Source: Pseudomonas fluorescens NCIMB 11764
Lineage (GTDB): Bacteria > Pseudomonadota > Gammaproteobacteria > Pseudomonadales > Pseudomonadaceae
Direction of reading: 5' to 3'
DNA length: 64,000 nt
Assembly (NCBI RefSeq): GCF_000293885.2
Contig: NZ_CP010945.1
Span: forward strand, 6,530,001-6,594,000
Shown here: piece after piece, positions 45,931 through 57,014 of the stretch
How positions within the stretch are numbered: position 1 is the stretch's first letter
Layout of the letters: each line of letters begins with the position of its first letter
Made by a program: the position numbers and the translations under genes
The notes under the pieces: generated by a model
Seen by the model: the letters and a program-made list of their open reading frames with translations, nothing else
The model's database searches: none
What the model was told of the DNA's origin: nothing

Positions 45931-46941
45931 ATGGCTTTCAATATGCGCAACCGCAGCCTGCTCTCGCTGATGCACCACACCACTCGCGAGCTCAACTACC
46001 TGCTGGACCTGTCCCGCGACCTCAAACGCGCCAAGTACACCGGCACCGAGCGTCCGCACCTGCAAGGCAAGAACATCGCGCTGATCTTCGAAAAAACCTC
46101 GACCCGCACCCGTTGCGCCTTCGAAGTGGCGGCCCATGACCAGGGCGCCCACGTCACCTACATCGACCCGGTGTCGTCGCAGATCGGCCACAAGGAAAGC
46201 ATGAAAGACACCGCTCGCGTGCTCGGGCGGATGTTCGATGCCATCGAGTACCGTGGCTTCGAACAGGAAATCGTCGAGGAGCTGGCCAAGTTCGCCGGCG
46301 TGCCGGTGTTCAACGGCCTGACCGCTGAATTCCACCCGACGCAGATGATCGCCGACACCCTGACCATGCGCGAACACAGCGACAAACCGCTGCATGACAT
46401 CAGCTACGCCTACCTCGGCGACGCTCGCTACAACATGGGCAATTCGCTGTTGATGATCGGCGCCAAACTGGGCATGGACGTGCGCATCGCCGCGCCGAAA
46501 GCGCTCTGGCCACACGCTGATTTCATCGCCCAGTGCAAAGCCTTCGCCGAAGAAAGCGGCGCGCGCATCACCATCACCGAAGACCCGAAAGCAGCGGTCA
46601 AGGGCGTGGACTTCATCCACACCGACATCTGGGTGTCGATGGGTGAGCCGGTTGAGGCGTGGGACGAGCGTATCGAGCAACTGCTGCCGTACCAGGTCAA
46701 CGCCGCGATGATGAAAGCCTCCGGCAACCCGCGGGTGAAATTCATGCACTGCCTGCCGGCGTTCCACAACAGCGAAACCAAGGTCGGCAAGGACATCGCC
46801 GCACGCTATCCGCACCTGGCCAACGGCGTGGAGGTGACTGAAGAAGTCTTCGAATCGCCGGCCAACATCGCCTTCGAGCAAGCGGAAAACCGCATGCACA
46901 CCATCAAGGCGATTCTGGTGTCGGCGTTGGCGGATATCTAA
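45931..46941 (+). CDS. arcB: Catabolic ornithine carbamoyltransferase
   Basis: Phosphorolyses citrulline to ornithine and carbamoyl phosphate. The 336-residue protein has the carbamoyl-phosphate loop [12 protein letters not shown] near residue 54, [14 protein letters not shown] near 130 and the HCLPAFHN motif near 272. The ATG at 45931 with an AAGGAGAT site is used. Length and operon position mark it as the catabolic rather than biosynthetic enzyme. Confidence 0.96.
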   Translation: MAFNMRNRSLLSLMHHTTRELNYLLDLSRDLKRAKYTGTERPHLQGKNIALIFEKTSTRTRCAFEVAAHDQGAHVTYIDPVSSQIGHKESMKDTARVLGRMFDAIEYRGFEQEIVEELAKFAGVPVFNGLTAEFHPTQMIADTLTMREHSDKPLHDISYAYLGDARYNMGNSLLMIGAKLGMDVRIAAPKALWPHADFIAQCKAFAEESGARITITEDPKAAVKGVDFIHTDIWVSMGEPVEAWDERIEQLLPYQVNAAMMKASGNPRVKFMHCLPAFHNSETKVGKDIAARYPHLANGVEVTEEVFESPANIAFEQAENRMHTIKAILVSALADI

Positions 46942-46974
46942 CGGCCCACCCGGCTCTCCCGGCTGGAACAAAGC

Positions 46975-47067
46975 CCCTGAGGGAGCGAGCCTGCTCGCGA
47001 AAGTGGAGTAACAGTCAACGTCTCTGTTGAGTGTTAAATAGTCATCGCGAGCACGCTCACTCCCACA
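46975..47067. repeat. REP pair within arcB-arcC gap
   Basis: CTGAGGGAGCGAGCCTGCTCGCGA and TCGCGAGCACGCTCACTCCCAC face each other around a nested TAACAGTCAAC/GTTGAGTGTTA hairpin. It is an intra-operon element that may set the arcB:arcC ratio. Confidence 0.86.
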
Positions 47068-47120
47068 CTGATCGGGTTTCACCAGGGAGACCGAGTCACC
47101 TTATTTAGAAGGACTGCATT

Positions 47121-48050
47121 ATGCGTATCGTCGTTGCCCTGGGCGGTAACGCCCTGCTCCGCCGTGGTGAACCCATGACCGCGGACAATCAGCGCGCCAA
47201 CATCCGCGTCGCCACCGAACAGATCGCCAAGATTCATGCCGGCAATGAACTGGTCATCGCCCACGGCAATGGCCCGCAAGTCGGCCTGCTGTCGCTGCAA
47301 GCGGCGGCCTACACCTCGGTTTCGCCGTACCCGCTGGACGTGCTCGGTGCCGAAACCGAAGGCATGATCGGCTACATCATCGAACAGGAACTGGGCAACC
47401 TGCTGGACTTCGAAGTGCCCTTCGCCACCCTCCTGACCCAGGTCGAAGTCGACGCCAATGACCCGGCCTTCCAGAACCCGACCAAACCCATCGGCCCGGT
47501 CTACGCCAAGGCCGAAGCGGAAAAACTCGCCGCCGAAAAAGGTTGGGCGATTGCCCCGGACGGCGACAAATACCGTCGTGTGGTGGCCAGCCCGAGACCG
47601 AAACGCATCTTCGAAATCCGCCCGATCAAATGGTTGCTGGAAAAAGGCAGCATCGTGATCTGCGCGGGCGGTGGCGGCATCCCGACGATGTACGGCGCCA
47701 GCGGCAAACTGCAAGGTGTGGAAGCAGTGATCGACAAAGATCTGTGCTCGGCGCTGCTGGCCGAACAGCTGGAAAGCGATCTGCTGGTGATCGCCACCGA
47801 CGTCAACGCCGCCTGCATCGACTTCGGCAAACCGACCCAGAAAGCCATCGCCCAGGCCCACCCCGACGAAATGGAAAAACTCGGCTTCGCCGCCGGCTCC
47901 ATGGGACCGAAGGTGCAGGCCGCCTGCGAGTTCGCCCGCCATACTGGAAAAACCGCGGTGATCGGTTCACTCTCGGACATCGAAGCGATCGTCCAGGGCA
48001 CGGCCGGCACGCGCATCAGTACGGCGACACCTGGCATTACTTATTTATAA
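47121..48050 (+). CDS. arcC: Carbamate kinase
   Basis: Makes ATP from carbamoyl phosphate and ADP, the energy-yielding step of the arginine deiminase pathway. The 309-residue amino-acid-kinase-fold protein has [11 protein letters not shown] at the start, [11 protein letters not shown] near residue 50, [10 protein letters not shown] near 180 and the [13 protein letters not shown] motif near 258. A RBS-like AGAAGGA precedes the ATG. Confidence 0.96.
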   Translation: MRIVVALGGNALLRRGEPMTADNQRANIRVATEQIAKIHAGNELVIAHGNGPQVGLLSLQAAAYTSVSPYPLDVLGAETEGMIGYIIEQELGNLLDFEVPFATLLTQVEVDANDPAFQNPTKPIGPVYAKAEAEKLAAEKGWAIAPDGDKYRRVVASPRPKRIFEIRPIKWLLEKGSIVICAGGGGIPTMYGASGKLQGVEAVIDKDLCSALLAEQLESDLLVIATDVNAACIDFGKPTQKAIAQAHPDEMEKLGFAAGSMGPKVQAACEFARHTGKTAVIGSLSDIEAIVQGTAGTRISTATPGITYL

Positions 48051-48062
48051 GGAGAAACGTCA

Positions 48063-48425
48063 ATGGCAACGTTCGCCCCCGGTCACTTGCACATCGAGCG
48101 CCACGCGCTGACCTCGGATGATGTCAGCTACAACCTGCACTTCGACTATGAGGTCAGCAATAACGACAAAGGGGAAAAAGGCATCCAGTTCACCATGCAT
48201 GGCAGCATTCTGGGAAAGGATATGAGCGAAACCTTCTTTCTTCCCAAGGTTGAGGCCTACAACTTCGCCAACAACATAACGAATATCGCCGAGAAGTACG
48301 GTATTCCAAGGACCCACAGCCAAATCGGCTCGGCTCACAAAAATTACGACCAGGTGTTTGAAGACATTCGGAAGAAGCTGGATATGAAATCCGGCGACCC
48401 GGTAGACCTCAAAAACTTTGAGTAG
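48063..48425 (+). CDS. DUF5064 family protein, last gene of the arc operon
   Basis: A 120-residue soluble protein of unknown function starting MATFAPGHLHIERHAL, with charged, probably alpha/beta content and no membrane segment. It resembles the Pseudomonas DUF5064 family. An AAGGAGA site and only 12 bases from the arcC stop codon imply co-transcription with arcDABC, so it should be made when oxygen is low and arginine is present. No catalytic motif is visible. Confidence 0.75.
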   Translation: MATFAPGHLHIERHALTSDDVSYNLHFDYEVSNNDKGEKGIQFTMHGSILGKDMSETFFLPKVEAYNFANNITNIAEKYGIPRTHSQIGSAHKNYDQVFEDIRKKLDMKSGDPVDLKNFE

Positions 48426-48433
48426 CCTGCGTC

Positions 48434-48590
48434 CCCTTGTGGGAGCGGGCCTGCTCGCGATGACGGACTTTCATTCGCTATGGATGCCGACTGAAAGACT
48501 GCGACCCCACGACCTGTAGGAGCGAGGCTTGCCCGCGAAGCTTTTAGCCGTCTTGATGGCCTCTTCGCGGGCAAGCCTCGCTCCTGCAGG
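48434..48590. repeat. REP elements after the arc operon: one single and one pair
   Basis: A single unit TTGTGGGAGCGGGCCTGCTCGCGATGA (48438-48464) is followed by a pair of GTAGGAGCGAGGCTTGCCCGCGA units (48515-48587) with arms nearly perfect over about 24 bases. Confidence 0.85.
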
Positions 48591-48667
48591 TTGAACACGT
48601 GCATTTCACCTGAGACCCGCCCCAAGGCATACTTGCCCCCTCCGCTTGCCAGATTGAAAACCGCCCC

Positions 48668-50176
48668 ATGCGTATCCACGTCAGCTTCATCGACCGCGTC
48701 GGCATTACCCAGGAAGTCCTGGCCCTGCTCGGTGGGCGCAATCTCAATCTGGATGCGGTGGAAATGGTCCCGCCCAATGTTTACATCGATGCCCCGACCC
48801 TGAGCCCGGAAGTCCTCGAAGAGCTGCGCGATGCGTTGCTCAGCGTGCGTGGCGTGCAAGCGATGACGGTGGTCGACATCCTTCCGGGGCAACGGCGGCA
48901 CTTGCAGCTCGATGCGCTGCTCGCCGCCATGACCGACCCGGTGCTGGCCCTGGACAGTGACGGCAAAGTGTTGCTGGCCAACCCGGCGCTGATCGCGTTG
49001 TATGGTCGCGAACCGGCCGGTGAAAGCATCGCCGATCTGTTTGCCGATCCCGCCCTGCTCGACACCCTGCTGGAACAAGGCTTTCGCCTGCCGCTGCGCG
49101 AGATCACCGTCAACGGCCAGACCCTGCTGCTGGACGCGACACCGATCACCGATGCCGGCGCGTTGCTGACGCTGTATCAACCGAACCGCATCGGCGAACG
49201 CCTCTCGGCGCTGCACCACGACCATGCCGAAGGGTTTGACGCGCTGCTGGGCGAATCCCCGGCCATTCGCACCCTCAAGGCCCGCGCCCAACGCGTGGCA
49301 GCCCTTGATGCGCCGCTGTTGATCCAGGGCGAAACCGGCACCGGCAAAGAACTCGTCGCCCGCGCCTGTCACGCCATCAGTGCGCGGCACAGTTCACCCT
49401 TCCTGGCGCTGAACTGCGCGGCATTGCCGGAGAACCTCGCCGAAAGCGAACTGTTCGGCTACGCCCCCGGCGCTTTTACCGGTGCGCAACGGGGCGGTAA
49501 ACCGGGACTGATGGAACTGGCGAACCAGGGCACGGTATTTCTCGATGAAATCGGCGAAATGTCACCGTACCTGCAGGCGAAACTGCTGCGGTTTTTGAAC
49601 GACGGCAGCTTCCGCCGCGTGGGCGGCGATCGTGAGGTGAAGGTCAACGTGCGGATCCTCAGCGCCACGCACCGTGACCTGGAAAAAATGGTCAGCGAAG
49701 GCACGTTCCGCGAAGACTTGTTCTATCGCCTCAACGTCCTGAATGTCGAAGTCCCGCCGCTGCGCGAGCGTGGCCAGGACATCCTGCTGCTGGCCCGTTA
49801 TTTCATGCAGCAGGCCTGTGCGCAAATCCAGCGACCGGTGTGTCGTCTGGCGCCGGGGACTTATCCTGCACTGCTGGGTAACCGCTGGCCAGGCAACGTG
49901 CGGCAATTGCAGAACGTGATCTTCCGCGCTGCCGCGATTTGTGAGAGCAGCCTGGTGGACATCGGCGACCTCGACATTGCCGGCACCTCCGTGGCGCGCC
50001 AGAGCGACAGCGAAGTCGACAGCCTGGAGCAGGCAATGGAAGAGTTCGAAAAGACCCTGCTCGAAAAGCTCTACGTCAGCTACCCCTCGACCCGGCAACT
50101 GGCCAGCCGCCTGCAAACTTCCCACACCGCGATTGCTCATCGGTTGCGCAAGTACGGCATTCCAAACAAACCCTGA
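48668..50176 (+). CDS. gcsR: Sigma-54-dependent TyrR-like activator GcsR
   Basis: Glycine-responsive activator of the second glycine cleavage operon. The 502-residue protein has an N-terminal ACT domain (about 1-75), a PAS domain (about 80-180), an AAA+ core (from about 195) with GETGTGKE, the sigma-54-contact GAFTGA, FLDEIGEM and LRERGQDI, and a C-terminal TyrR-type helix-turn-helix (TRQLASRLQTSHTAIAHRLRKYGI). TyrR of E. coli lacks GAFTGA; its presence here and the -24/-12 promoter before gcvH agree with the P. aeruginosa PA2449 model. Confidence 0.92.
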   Translation: MRIHVSFIDRVGITQEVLALLGGRNLNLDAVEMVPPNVYIDAPTLSPEVLEELRDALLSVRGVQAMTVVDILPGQRRHLQLDALLAAMTDPVLALDSDGKVLLANPALIALYGREPAGESIADLFADPALLDTLLEQGFRLPLREITVNGQTLLLDATPITDAGALLTLYQPNRIGERLSALHHDHAEGFDALLGESPAIRTLKARAQRVAALDAPLLIQGETGTGKELVARACHAISARHSSPFLALNCAALPENLAESELFGYAPGAFTGAQRGGKPGLMELANQGTVFLDEIGEMSPYLQAKLLRFLNDGSFRRVGGDREVKVNVRILSATHRDLEKMVSEGTFREDLFYRLNVLNVEVPPLRERGQDILLLARYFMQQACAQIQRPVCRLAPGTYPALLGNRWPGNVRQLQNVIFRAAAICESSLVDIGDLDIAGTSVARQSDSEVDSLEQAMEEFEKTLLEKLYVSYPSTRQLASRLQTSHTAIAHRLRKYGIPNKP

Positions 50177-50199
50177 AGTCCCCAAAACACCGCAGCCCC

Positions 50200-50291
50200 C
50201 CTGTGGGAGCCAGCCTGCTGGCGATTGCGGTGTAACAGGCAAAAAGGTGTCGACTGGCATGGCCTCATCGCCAACAGGCTGGCTCCCACAG
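50200..50291. repeat. REP pair after gcsR
   Basis: CTGTGGGAGCCAGCCTGCTGGCGAT and its near-perfect complement face each other around 40 bases. It separates gcsR from the gcvH operators. Confidence 0.88.
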
Positions 50292-50337
50292 CTTTTCTGT
50301 TGTCACAGGAAATCCCTCTCCAAATACGACCTCCACC

Positions 50338-50355
50338 TGTACTGAAAGCGCTACA
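50338..50355 (+). promoter_or_regulatory. Putative GcsR site 1
   Basis: TGTACTG-AAAG-CGCTACA, an 18-base imperfect palindrome of the TGTA-N10-TACA type bound by TyrR-like proteins. Confidence 0.55.
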
Positions 50356-50356
50356 G

Positions 50357-50374
50357 CGGAACGATATCGATACA
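50357..50374 (-). promoter_or_regulatory. Putative GcsR site 2
   Basis: On the minus strand, TGTATCG-ATAT-CGTTCCG fits the TGTAACG-N4-CGTTCCG pattern I recall for GcsR with one change. It abuts site 1. Confidence 0.6.
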
Positions 50375-50437
50375 GCTCTTTCTAATCAGCGCTGTACAAG
50401 GCTTTGATCCCATTACGCTTTTTTCTTCGCTTCCGGC

Positions 50438-50455
50438 TGTAGCGATTTCGCTACA
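50438..50455 (+). promoter_or_regulatory. Putative GcsR site 3
   Basis: TGTAGCG-ATTT-CGCTACA, a palindrome perfect in both seven-base arms, about 73 bases before the -24/-12 promoter, a normal distance for an enhancer site. Confidence 0.62.
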
Positions 50456-50519
50456 GTCATTCCATTCGCTCGCACCTCAAAAATACTCAAGGCACTGATT
50501 TATAAGGATTTATTAACAT

Positions 50520-50536
50520 TGGCCGCGATCTTGCTT
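50520..50536 (+). promoter_or_regulatory. Sigma-54 (-24/-12) promoter of gcvH-gcvP-sdaA-gcvT
   Basis: TGGCCG-CGATC-TTGCTT has the invariant GG and GC spaced as in TGGCAC-N5-TTGCW. It predicts a start near 50547 and a 5' leader of about 70 bases. Confidence 0.75.
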
Positions 50537-50616
50537 AGTAGCCACGTATAAAGAAGGGCTTTTGCCCAAGCATTCAATCGCGTCCACCAGACGAGTCTGG
50601 CCCCCTAGGAGTTTCC

Positions 50617-51000
50617 ATGAGCGAGTTGCGTTTTACTGAAGATCACGAATGGCTGCGCACCGAAGCTGACGGCACTGTCACCGTCGGCATCACCGCTTTC
50701 GCGCAGAATGCCCTGGGCGACGTGGTTTTCGTACAACTGCCTGAGCTGCAGTCCTACGACAAAGGCGCAGAAGCCGCCACCGTGGAATCGGTAAAAGCCG
50801 CCAGCGGCGTGTACATGCCACTGGACGGTGAAGTGTTGGAAGTGAACCCGGCGCTGGACAGCAGCCCTGAACTGGTCAACGAAGATCCGCTGGGCGAAGG
50901 CTGGTTCTTCCGCTTCCAGCCAACCGACGCCTCGGCAGTTGCCAAACTGCTGGATCAGGACGCCTACGACCGTCTGATCAAAGCCAACGCCGAAGCCTGA
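50617..51000 (+). CDS. gcvH: Glycine cleavage system H protein
   Basis: Lipoyl carrier of the glycine cleavage complex. The 127 residues are the normal length. The lipoyl lysine is K60 in [15 protein letters not shown]. First gene of the sigma-54-driven operon; corresponds to gcvH2 of P. aeruginosa. It has an AGGAG site before the ATG. Confidence 0.96.
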   Translation: MSELRFTEDHEWLRTEADGTVTVGITAFAQNALGDVVFVQLPELQSYDKGAEAATVESVKAASGVYMPLDGEVLEVNPALDSSPELVNEDPLGEGWFFRFQPTDASAVAKLLDQDAYDRLIKANAEA

Positions 51001-51011
51001 GGAGCGCTGAC

Positions 51012-53864
51012 ATGACTCAAGTAAACCTTACGACCGCTAACGAATTCATCGCGCGCCACATCGGCCCGCGTTCCGGCGATGAGCAAGCCATGCTCAACAG
51101 CCTCGGCTTCGATTCGCTGGAAGCCCTGAGCGCCAGCGTCATTCCGGAAAGCATCAAAGGCACCAGCGTCCTCGGCATGGACGACGGCCTGAGCGAAGCC
51201 GACGCCCTGGCGTTGATCAAAGGCATCGCCGCCAAAAACCAACTGTTCAAGACTTACATCGGCCAGGGCTACTACGGCACGCACACGCCGTCGCCGATCC
51301 TGCGCAACCTGCTGGAAAACCCGGCCTGGTACACCGCGTACACCCCGTACCAGCCAGAAATCTCCCAGGGCCGTCTCGAAGCGCTGCTGAACTTCCAGAC
51401 CCTGATCAGCGACCTGACCGGCCTGCCGATCGCCAACGCCTCGCTGCTGGATGAAGCCACCGCCGCTGCCGAAGCCATGACCTTCTGCAAACGCCTGAGC
51501 AAGAACAAAGGCAGCCACGCGTTCTTCGCATCGGTTCATTGCCACCCGCAAACCCTCGACGTGCTGCGCACCCGTGCCGAGCCGCTGGGCATCGACGTCG
51601 TCGTCGGCGACGAGCTTGAACTGACAGACGTAACGCCGTTCTTCGGCGCGCTGCTGCAATACCCGGCGAGCAACGGTGACGTGTTTGATTACCGTGAACT
51701 GACCGAACGCTTCCACGCCGCCAATGCTCTGGTAGCGGTGGCTGCTGACCTGCTGGCCCTGACCGTGTTGACCCCACCGGGCGAGTTCGGCGCTGACGTG
51801 GCCATCGGCAGCGCACAACGCTTCGGCGTTCCGCTGGGCTTCGGTGGCCCGCACGCCGCTTACTTCTCCACCAAGGATGCATTCAAGCGCGACATGCCGG
51901 GCCGTCTGGTCGGTGTCTCCGTGGACCGTTTCGGTAAGCCGGCCCTGCGTCTGGCGATGCAGACCCGCGAGCAACATATCCGCCGCGAGAAGGCCACCTC
52001 GAACATCTGCACCGCCCAGGTCCTGCTGGCCAACATCGCCAGCATGTACGCCGTGTATCACGGCCCGAAAGGCCTGACGCAGATTGCCAACCGCATTCAT
52101 CACCTGACCGCGATCCTTGCCAAAGGCTTGAGCGCACTGGGCCTGACCGTCGAACAAGCCAGCTTCTTCGACACCCTGACCCTGAACACCGGCGCCAACA
52201 CCGCCAAACTGCACGACAAGGCACGTGCGCAGCAGATCAACCTGCGCGTAGTCGATGGCGAGCGTCTGGGCCTGTCCCTCGACGAGACCACTTCGCAAGC
52301 TGACGTCGAAACGTTGTGGGCCTTGTTCGCCGACGGCAAGGCACTGCCGGACTTCGCCGCCCTCGCCGCTGCAGTGGTCAGCACCCTCCCGGCCGCTCTG
52401 GTTCGCCAATCGCCAATCCTCAGCCACCCGGTGTTCAACCGTTATCACTCGGAAACCGAGCTGATGCGCTACCTGCGCAAGCTCGCCGACAAGGACCTGG
52501 CCCTGGATCGCACCATGATCCCGCTGGGTTCGTGCACCATGAAACTCAACGCCGCCAGCGAAATGATCCCGGTGACCTGGGCTGAGTTCGGTGCCCTGCA
52601 CCCGTTCGCCCCGGCCGAGCAAAGTGCCGGTTACCAGCAACTGACCGATGAACTGGAAGCGATGCTCTGTGCCGCCACCGGTTACGACTCGATCTCCCTT
52701 CAACCGAACGCCGGTTCGCAAGGTGAGTACGCCGGTCTGCTGGCGATTCGCGCCTATCACCAGAGCCGTGGCGAAGACCGCCGCGACATCTGCCTGATCC
52801 CGTCGTCCGCCCACGGCACCAACCCGGCCACCGCCAACATGGCTGGCATGCGTGTGGTCGTGACCGCGTGCGATGCCCGCGGCAACGTCGACATCGAAGA
52901 CCTGCGCGCCAAGGCCATCGAGCACCGCGAACACCTCGCCGCGCTGATGATCACCTACCCGTCGACCCACGGCGTGTTCGAAGAAGGCATCCGCGAAATC
53001 TGCGGCATCATTCATGACAACGGCGGCCAGGTGTACATCGACGGCGCCAACATGAACGCGATGGTCGGCCTCTGCGCACCGGGCAAGTTCGGCGGCGACG
53101 TGTCCCACCTGAACCTGCACAAAACCTTCTGCATCCCTCACGGCGGTGGCGGGCCAGGCGTTGGCCCGATCGGCGTCAAGTCGCACCTGACGCCGTTCCT
53201 GCCGGGCCACGCCCAGATGGAGCGCAAGGAAGGCGCGGTTTGCGCGGCACCGTTCGGCAGCGCGAGCATTTTGCCGATCACCTGGATGTACATTCGGATG
53301 ATGGGCGGCGCGGGTCTCAAGCGCGCTTCGCAACTGGCGATCCTGAATGCCAACTACATTTCCCGTCGCCTCGAAGAGCACTACCCAGTGCTGTACACCG
53401 GCAGCAACGGCTTGGTAGCGCACGAATGCATCCTCGACCTGCGTCCGTTGAAAGACAGCAGCGGCATCAGCGTCGATGACGTCGCCAAGCGTCTGATCGA
53501 CTTCGGCTTCCACGCCCCGACCATGTCGTTCCCGGTGGCTGGCACACTGATGATCGAGCCGACCGAAAGCGAATCCAAGGAAGAACTGGACCGCTTCTGC
53601 GACGCCATGATCCGCATCCGCGAAGAAATCCGCGCAGTGGAAAACGGCACGCTGGACAAGGATGACAACCCGCTGAAAAACGCTCCGCACACCGCGGCGG
53701 AAATCGTTGGCGAGTGGACGCACCCGTACAGCCGCGAGCAAGCGGTGTATCCGGTCGCATCGCTGATCGAAGGCAAGTACTGGCCGCCGGTCGGTCGCGT
53801 CGACAACGTCTTCGGCGATCGCAACCTGGTTTGCGCTTGCCCGTCGATCGAAAGCTACGCTTAA
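51012..53864 (+). CDS. gcvP: Glycine dehydrogenase (decarboxylating), P protein
   Basis: PLP enzyme that decarboxylates glycine and passes the aminomethyl group to GcvH. The 950-residue single-chain form has two homologous halves; the PLP lysine is K704 in [16 protein letters not shown], followed by the glycine-rich loop. It starts 11 bases after gcvH with a GAGGAG site. Corresponds to gcvP2. Confidence 0.96.
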   Translation: MTQVNLTTANEFIARHIGPRSGDEQAMLNSLGFDSLEALSASVIPESIKGTSVLGMDDGLSEADALALIKGIAAKNQLFKTYIGQGYYGTHTPSPILRNLLENPAWYTAYTPYQPEISQGRLEALLNFQTLISDLTGLPIANASLLDEATAAAEAMTFCKRLSKNKGSHAFFASVHCHPQTLDVLRTRAEPLGIDVVVGDELELTDVTPFFGALLQYPASNGDVFDYRELTERFHAANALVAVAADLLALTVLTPPGEFGADVAIGSAQRFGVPLGFGGPHAAYFSTKDAFKRDMPGRLVGVSVDRFGKPALRLAMQTREQHIRREKATSNICTAQVLLANIASMYAVYHGPKGLTQIANRIHHLTAILAKGLSALGLTVEQASFFDTLTLNTGANTAKLHDKARAQQINLRVVDGERLGLSLDETTSQADVETLWALFADGKALPDFAALAAAVVSTLPAALVRQSPILSHPVFNRYHSETELMRYLRKLADKDLALDRTMIPLGSCTMKLNAASEMIPVTWAEFGALHPFAPAEQSAGYQQLTDELEAMLCAATGYDSISLQPNAGSQGEYAGLLAIRAYHQSRGEDRRDICLIPSSAHGTNPATANMAGMRVVVTACDARGNVDIEDLRAKAIEHREHLAALMITYPSTHGVFEEGIREICGIIHDNGGQVYIDGANMNAMVGLCAPGKFGGDVSHLNLHKTFCIPHGGGGPGVGPIGVKSHLTPFLPGHAQMERKEGAVCAAPFGSASILPITWMYIRMMGGAGLKRASQLAILNANYISRRLEEHYPVLYTGSNGLVAHECILDLRPLKDSSGISVDDVAKRLIDFGFHAPTMSFPVAGTLMIEPTESESKEELDRFCDAMIRIREEIRAVENGTLDKDDNPLKNAPHTAAEIVGEWTHPYSREQAVYPVASLIEGKYWPPVGRVDNVFGDRNLVCACPSIESYA

Positions 53865-53917
53865 ACGAATGAGGGGGCGGGTTCGCTCGCCCTCACCTTC
53901 GAGAACACTGCAAGACT

Positions 53918-54010
53918 CTGTGGGAGCTGGCCTGCCAGCGATAGCGGTGGGTCAGTCGACATTTTCGCTGTCTGACACTCCGTCATCGCTGGCAGGCCAG
54001 CTCCCACAGA
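53918..54010. repeat. REP pair between gcvP and sdaA
   Basis: CTGTGGGAGCTGGCCTGCCAGCGAT and its complement ATCGCTGGCAGGCCAGCTCCCACAG are exact over about 25 bases, around a nested GTCAG...CTGAC hairpin. It sits where glyA2 lies in P. aeruginosa. Confidence 0.9.
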
Positions 54011-54044
54011 ATCGTGCCTAGCCTGAAATTCCGTGAATTCCTAT

Positions 54045-54052
54045 AACAAGAA
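54045..54052 (+). promoter_or_regulatory. Possible Hfq/Crc motif, sdaA leader
   Basis: AACAAGAA fits AAnAAnAA and lies 14 bases before the sdaA ATG. One such match in an A-rich leader can occur by chance. Confidence 0.35.
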
Positions 54053-54066
54053 ACCGGAGAACAACC

Positions 54067-55443
<1,377 letters not shown>

Positions 55444-55485
55444 TGCGCGCTCATTCGCATCTGCACACATTTTCAGGAGCTGGAT

Positions 55486-56610
55486 ATGTCCACCGAACAA
55501 CTGTTGAAAACCCCGTTGCACGCACTGCACATCGAACTCGGCGCCCGCATGGTGCCGTTTGCCGGCTACGACATGCCGGTGCAATACCCGCTGGGCGTGA
55601 TGAGAGAGCACCAGCACACCCGTGATCAGGCCGGGCTGTTCGATGTCTCCCACATGGGTCAGATCCGCCTGACCGGCGCCAATGCCGCCAAGGCTCTGGA
55701 AACCCTGGTGCCAGTGGACATTATCGACCTGCCGGTGGGCATGCAGCGTTACGCCATGTTCACCAACGAAACCGGCGGCATCCTCGACGACCTGATGGTC
55801 GCCAACCTCGGAAACGACGAACTGTTCCTGGTGGTCAACGCCGCCTGCAAGGATCAGGACCTGGCGCATCTGCGTCAGCACATCGGTGATCAGTGCACCA
55901 TCGAGCCGCTGTTCGAAGAGCGCGCCTTACTGGCGTTGCAAGGTCCGGCAGCAGTCACCGTGCTCGCACGCCTGGCGCCTGAAGTGGCGAATATGACCTT
56001 CATGCAGTTCACCCGTGTGAAATTGCTGGGTGTGGACTGCTTTGTCAGCCGCTCCGGCTACACCGGTGAAGACGGTTTCGAAATCTCGGTGCCGGCCGCC
56101 AACGCCGAAGCCCTGGCTCGCGCTCTGCTGGCCGAACCGGAAGTCGCGGCCATCGGCCTCGGCGCCCGTGATTCACTGCGCCTGGAAGCGGGCCTGTGCC
56201 TCTATGGCCACGACATGAACACCGAGACCAGCCCAATCGAAGCCAGCCTGTTGTGGGCCATCTCCAAGCCTCGTCGTGCCGATGGCGCACGGGCTGGCGG
56301 CTTCCCTGGCGCTGAAACCGTGTTTACCCAGCAACAAGCCGGTGTCAGCCGCAAGCGCGTAGGCCTGCTGCCTCAGGAACGTACGCCCGTGCGCGAGGGT
56401 GCAGAGATCGTCAATGACGCGGGCGAGATCATCGGCACCGTGTGCAGTGGCGGGTTCGGTCCGACCTTGGGCGGCCCCTTGGCCATGGGTTACCTCGACA
56501 GCGCCTACATCGCCATCGATACACCTGTGTTCGCGATCGTTCGTGGGAAAAAGGTGCCTCTGCTTGTAAGCAAAATGCCATTTGTTCCACAACGCTACTA
56601 TCGTGGCTGA
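55486..56610 (+). CDS. gcvT: Glycine cleavage system T protein (aminomethyltransferase)
   Basis: Transfers the methylene group from aminomethyl-lipoyl-GcvH to tetrahydrofolate and frees ammonia. The 374-residue folate-binding fold has the N-terminal MVPFAGYDMPVQYP and DVSHMGQI, GILDDLMV with the catalytic Asp, and FVSRSGYTGEDGFEI near residue 185. It is the last gene of the operon and corresponds to gcvT2. Confidence 0.96.
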   Translation: MSTEQLLKTPLHALHIELGARMVPFAGYDMPVQYPLGVMREHQHTRDQAGLFDVSHMGQIRLTGANAAKALETLVPVDIIDLPVGMQRYAMFTNETGGILDDLMVANLGNDELFLVVNAACKDQDLAHLRQHIGDQCTIEPLFEERALLALQGPAAVTVLARLAPEVANMTFMQFTRVKLLGVDCFVSRSGYTGEDGFEISVPAANAEALARALLAEPEVAAIGLGARDSLRLEAGLCLYGHDMNTETSPIEASLLWAISKPRRADGARAGGFPGAETVFTQQQAGVSRKRVGLLPQERTPVREGAEIVNDAGEIIGTVCSGGFGPTLGGPLAMGYLDSAYIAIDTPVFAIVRGKKVPLLVSKMPFVPQRYYRG

Positions 56611-57014
56611 TTGACTGTTTCTATAAGTAACGAGGTTGCGTTAACAGTGCACTAATGTGTAACGCAACCGCCATAAAACAGTGCATTCCTTTAGCTCTAA
56701 GCTTCGTTTATGAACTTTGCTTATAACGATCGAAAACAATTGAACACCTCCTTCGCATAAGCCAGCGCTAGTTGGCGCTCGAAGGCCACCAACGCGAGCA
56801 AAACCGGGCCTTTCACAGGGCTTGTTTTTTCTCCCGTAGTTGGCGTAGAGTTTGTTCACTGTGTTTGCATGGGTCGCTTGGAATCGTGACCTGGGCAGTA
56901 GCCTACAAGTTAGCTACATCCCGTTCGACGTCTTCTTACTCTCCTGCAACCAGCACCAGTACTCTTTCATGAGAAGGAGACTGTCATTAATTTTTGCGTC
57001 AAAGGAAATAAGAA
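56611..57014. other. gcvT-csp intergenic region
   Basis: A 404-base gap with no credible gene, AT-richer than its neighbours. It has a hairpin at 56634-56669, a repeated ACAGTGCA (56645 and 56679 areas), and a long presumptive leader for the cold-shock gene ending in an AAGGAAATAAGAA ribosome region. Confidence 0.55.
56634..56669 (+). terminator. Hairpin after gcvT
   Basis: GGTTGCGTTA and TAACGCAACC are exact 10-base complements around 16 bases, starting 24 bases after the gcvT stop. There is no U-tract, so termination by it is uncertain. Confidence 0.5.

Larger units (their letters stand above)
50177..50616. other. gcsR-gcvH control region
   Basis: A 440-base gap with no gene. It contains, in order, a REP pair (50200-50291), two adjacent palindromic sites (50338-50374), a third perfect palindrome (50438-50455), a -24/-12 promoter (50520-50536) and a leader of about 70 bases. 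Confidence 0.7.

Noticed and set aside
50964..53741. 925-codon minus-strand frame opposite gcvP
   Set aside because: Antisense shadow of a highly conserved gene; long open antisense frames are expected in high-GC codon-biased genes.
57007..57014. AATAAGAA before the cold-shock ATG as an Hfq/Crc site
   Set aside because: It is part of an ordinary A-rich ribosome spacer, and carbon control of a cold-shock gene is not expected, so it was not listed as a feature.
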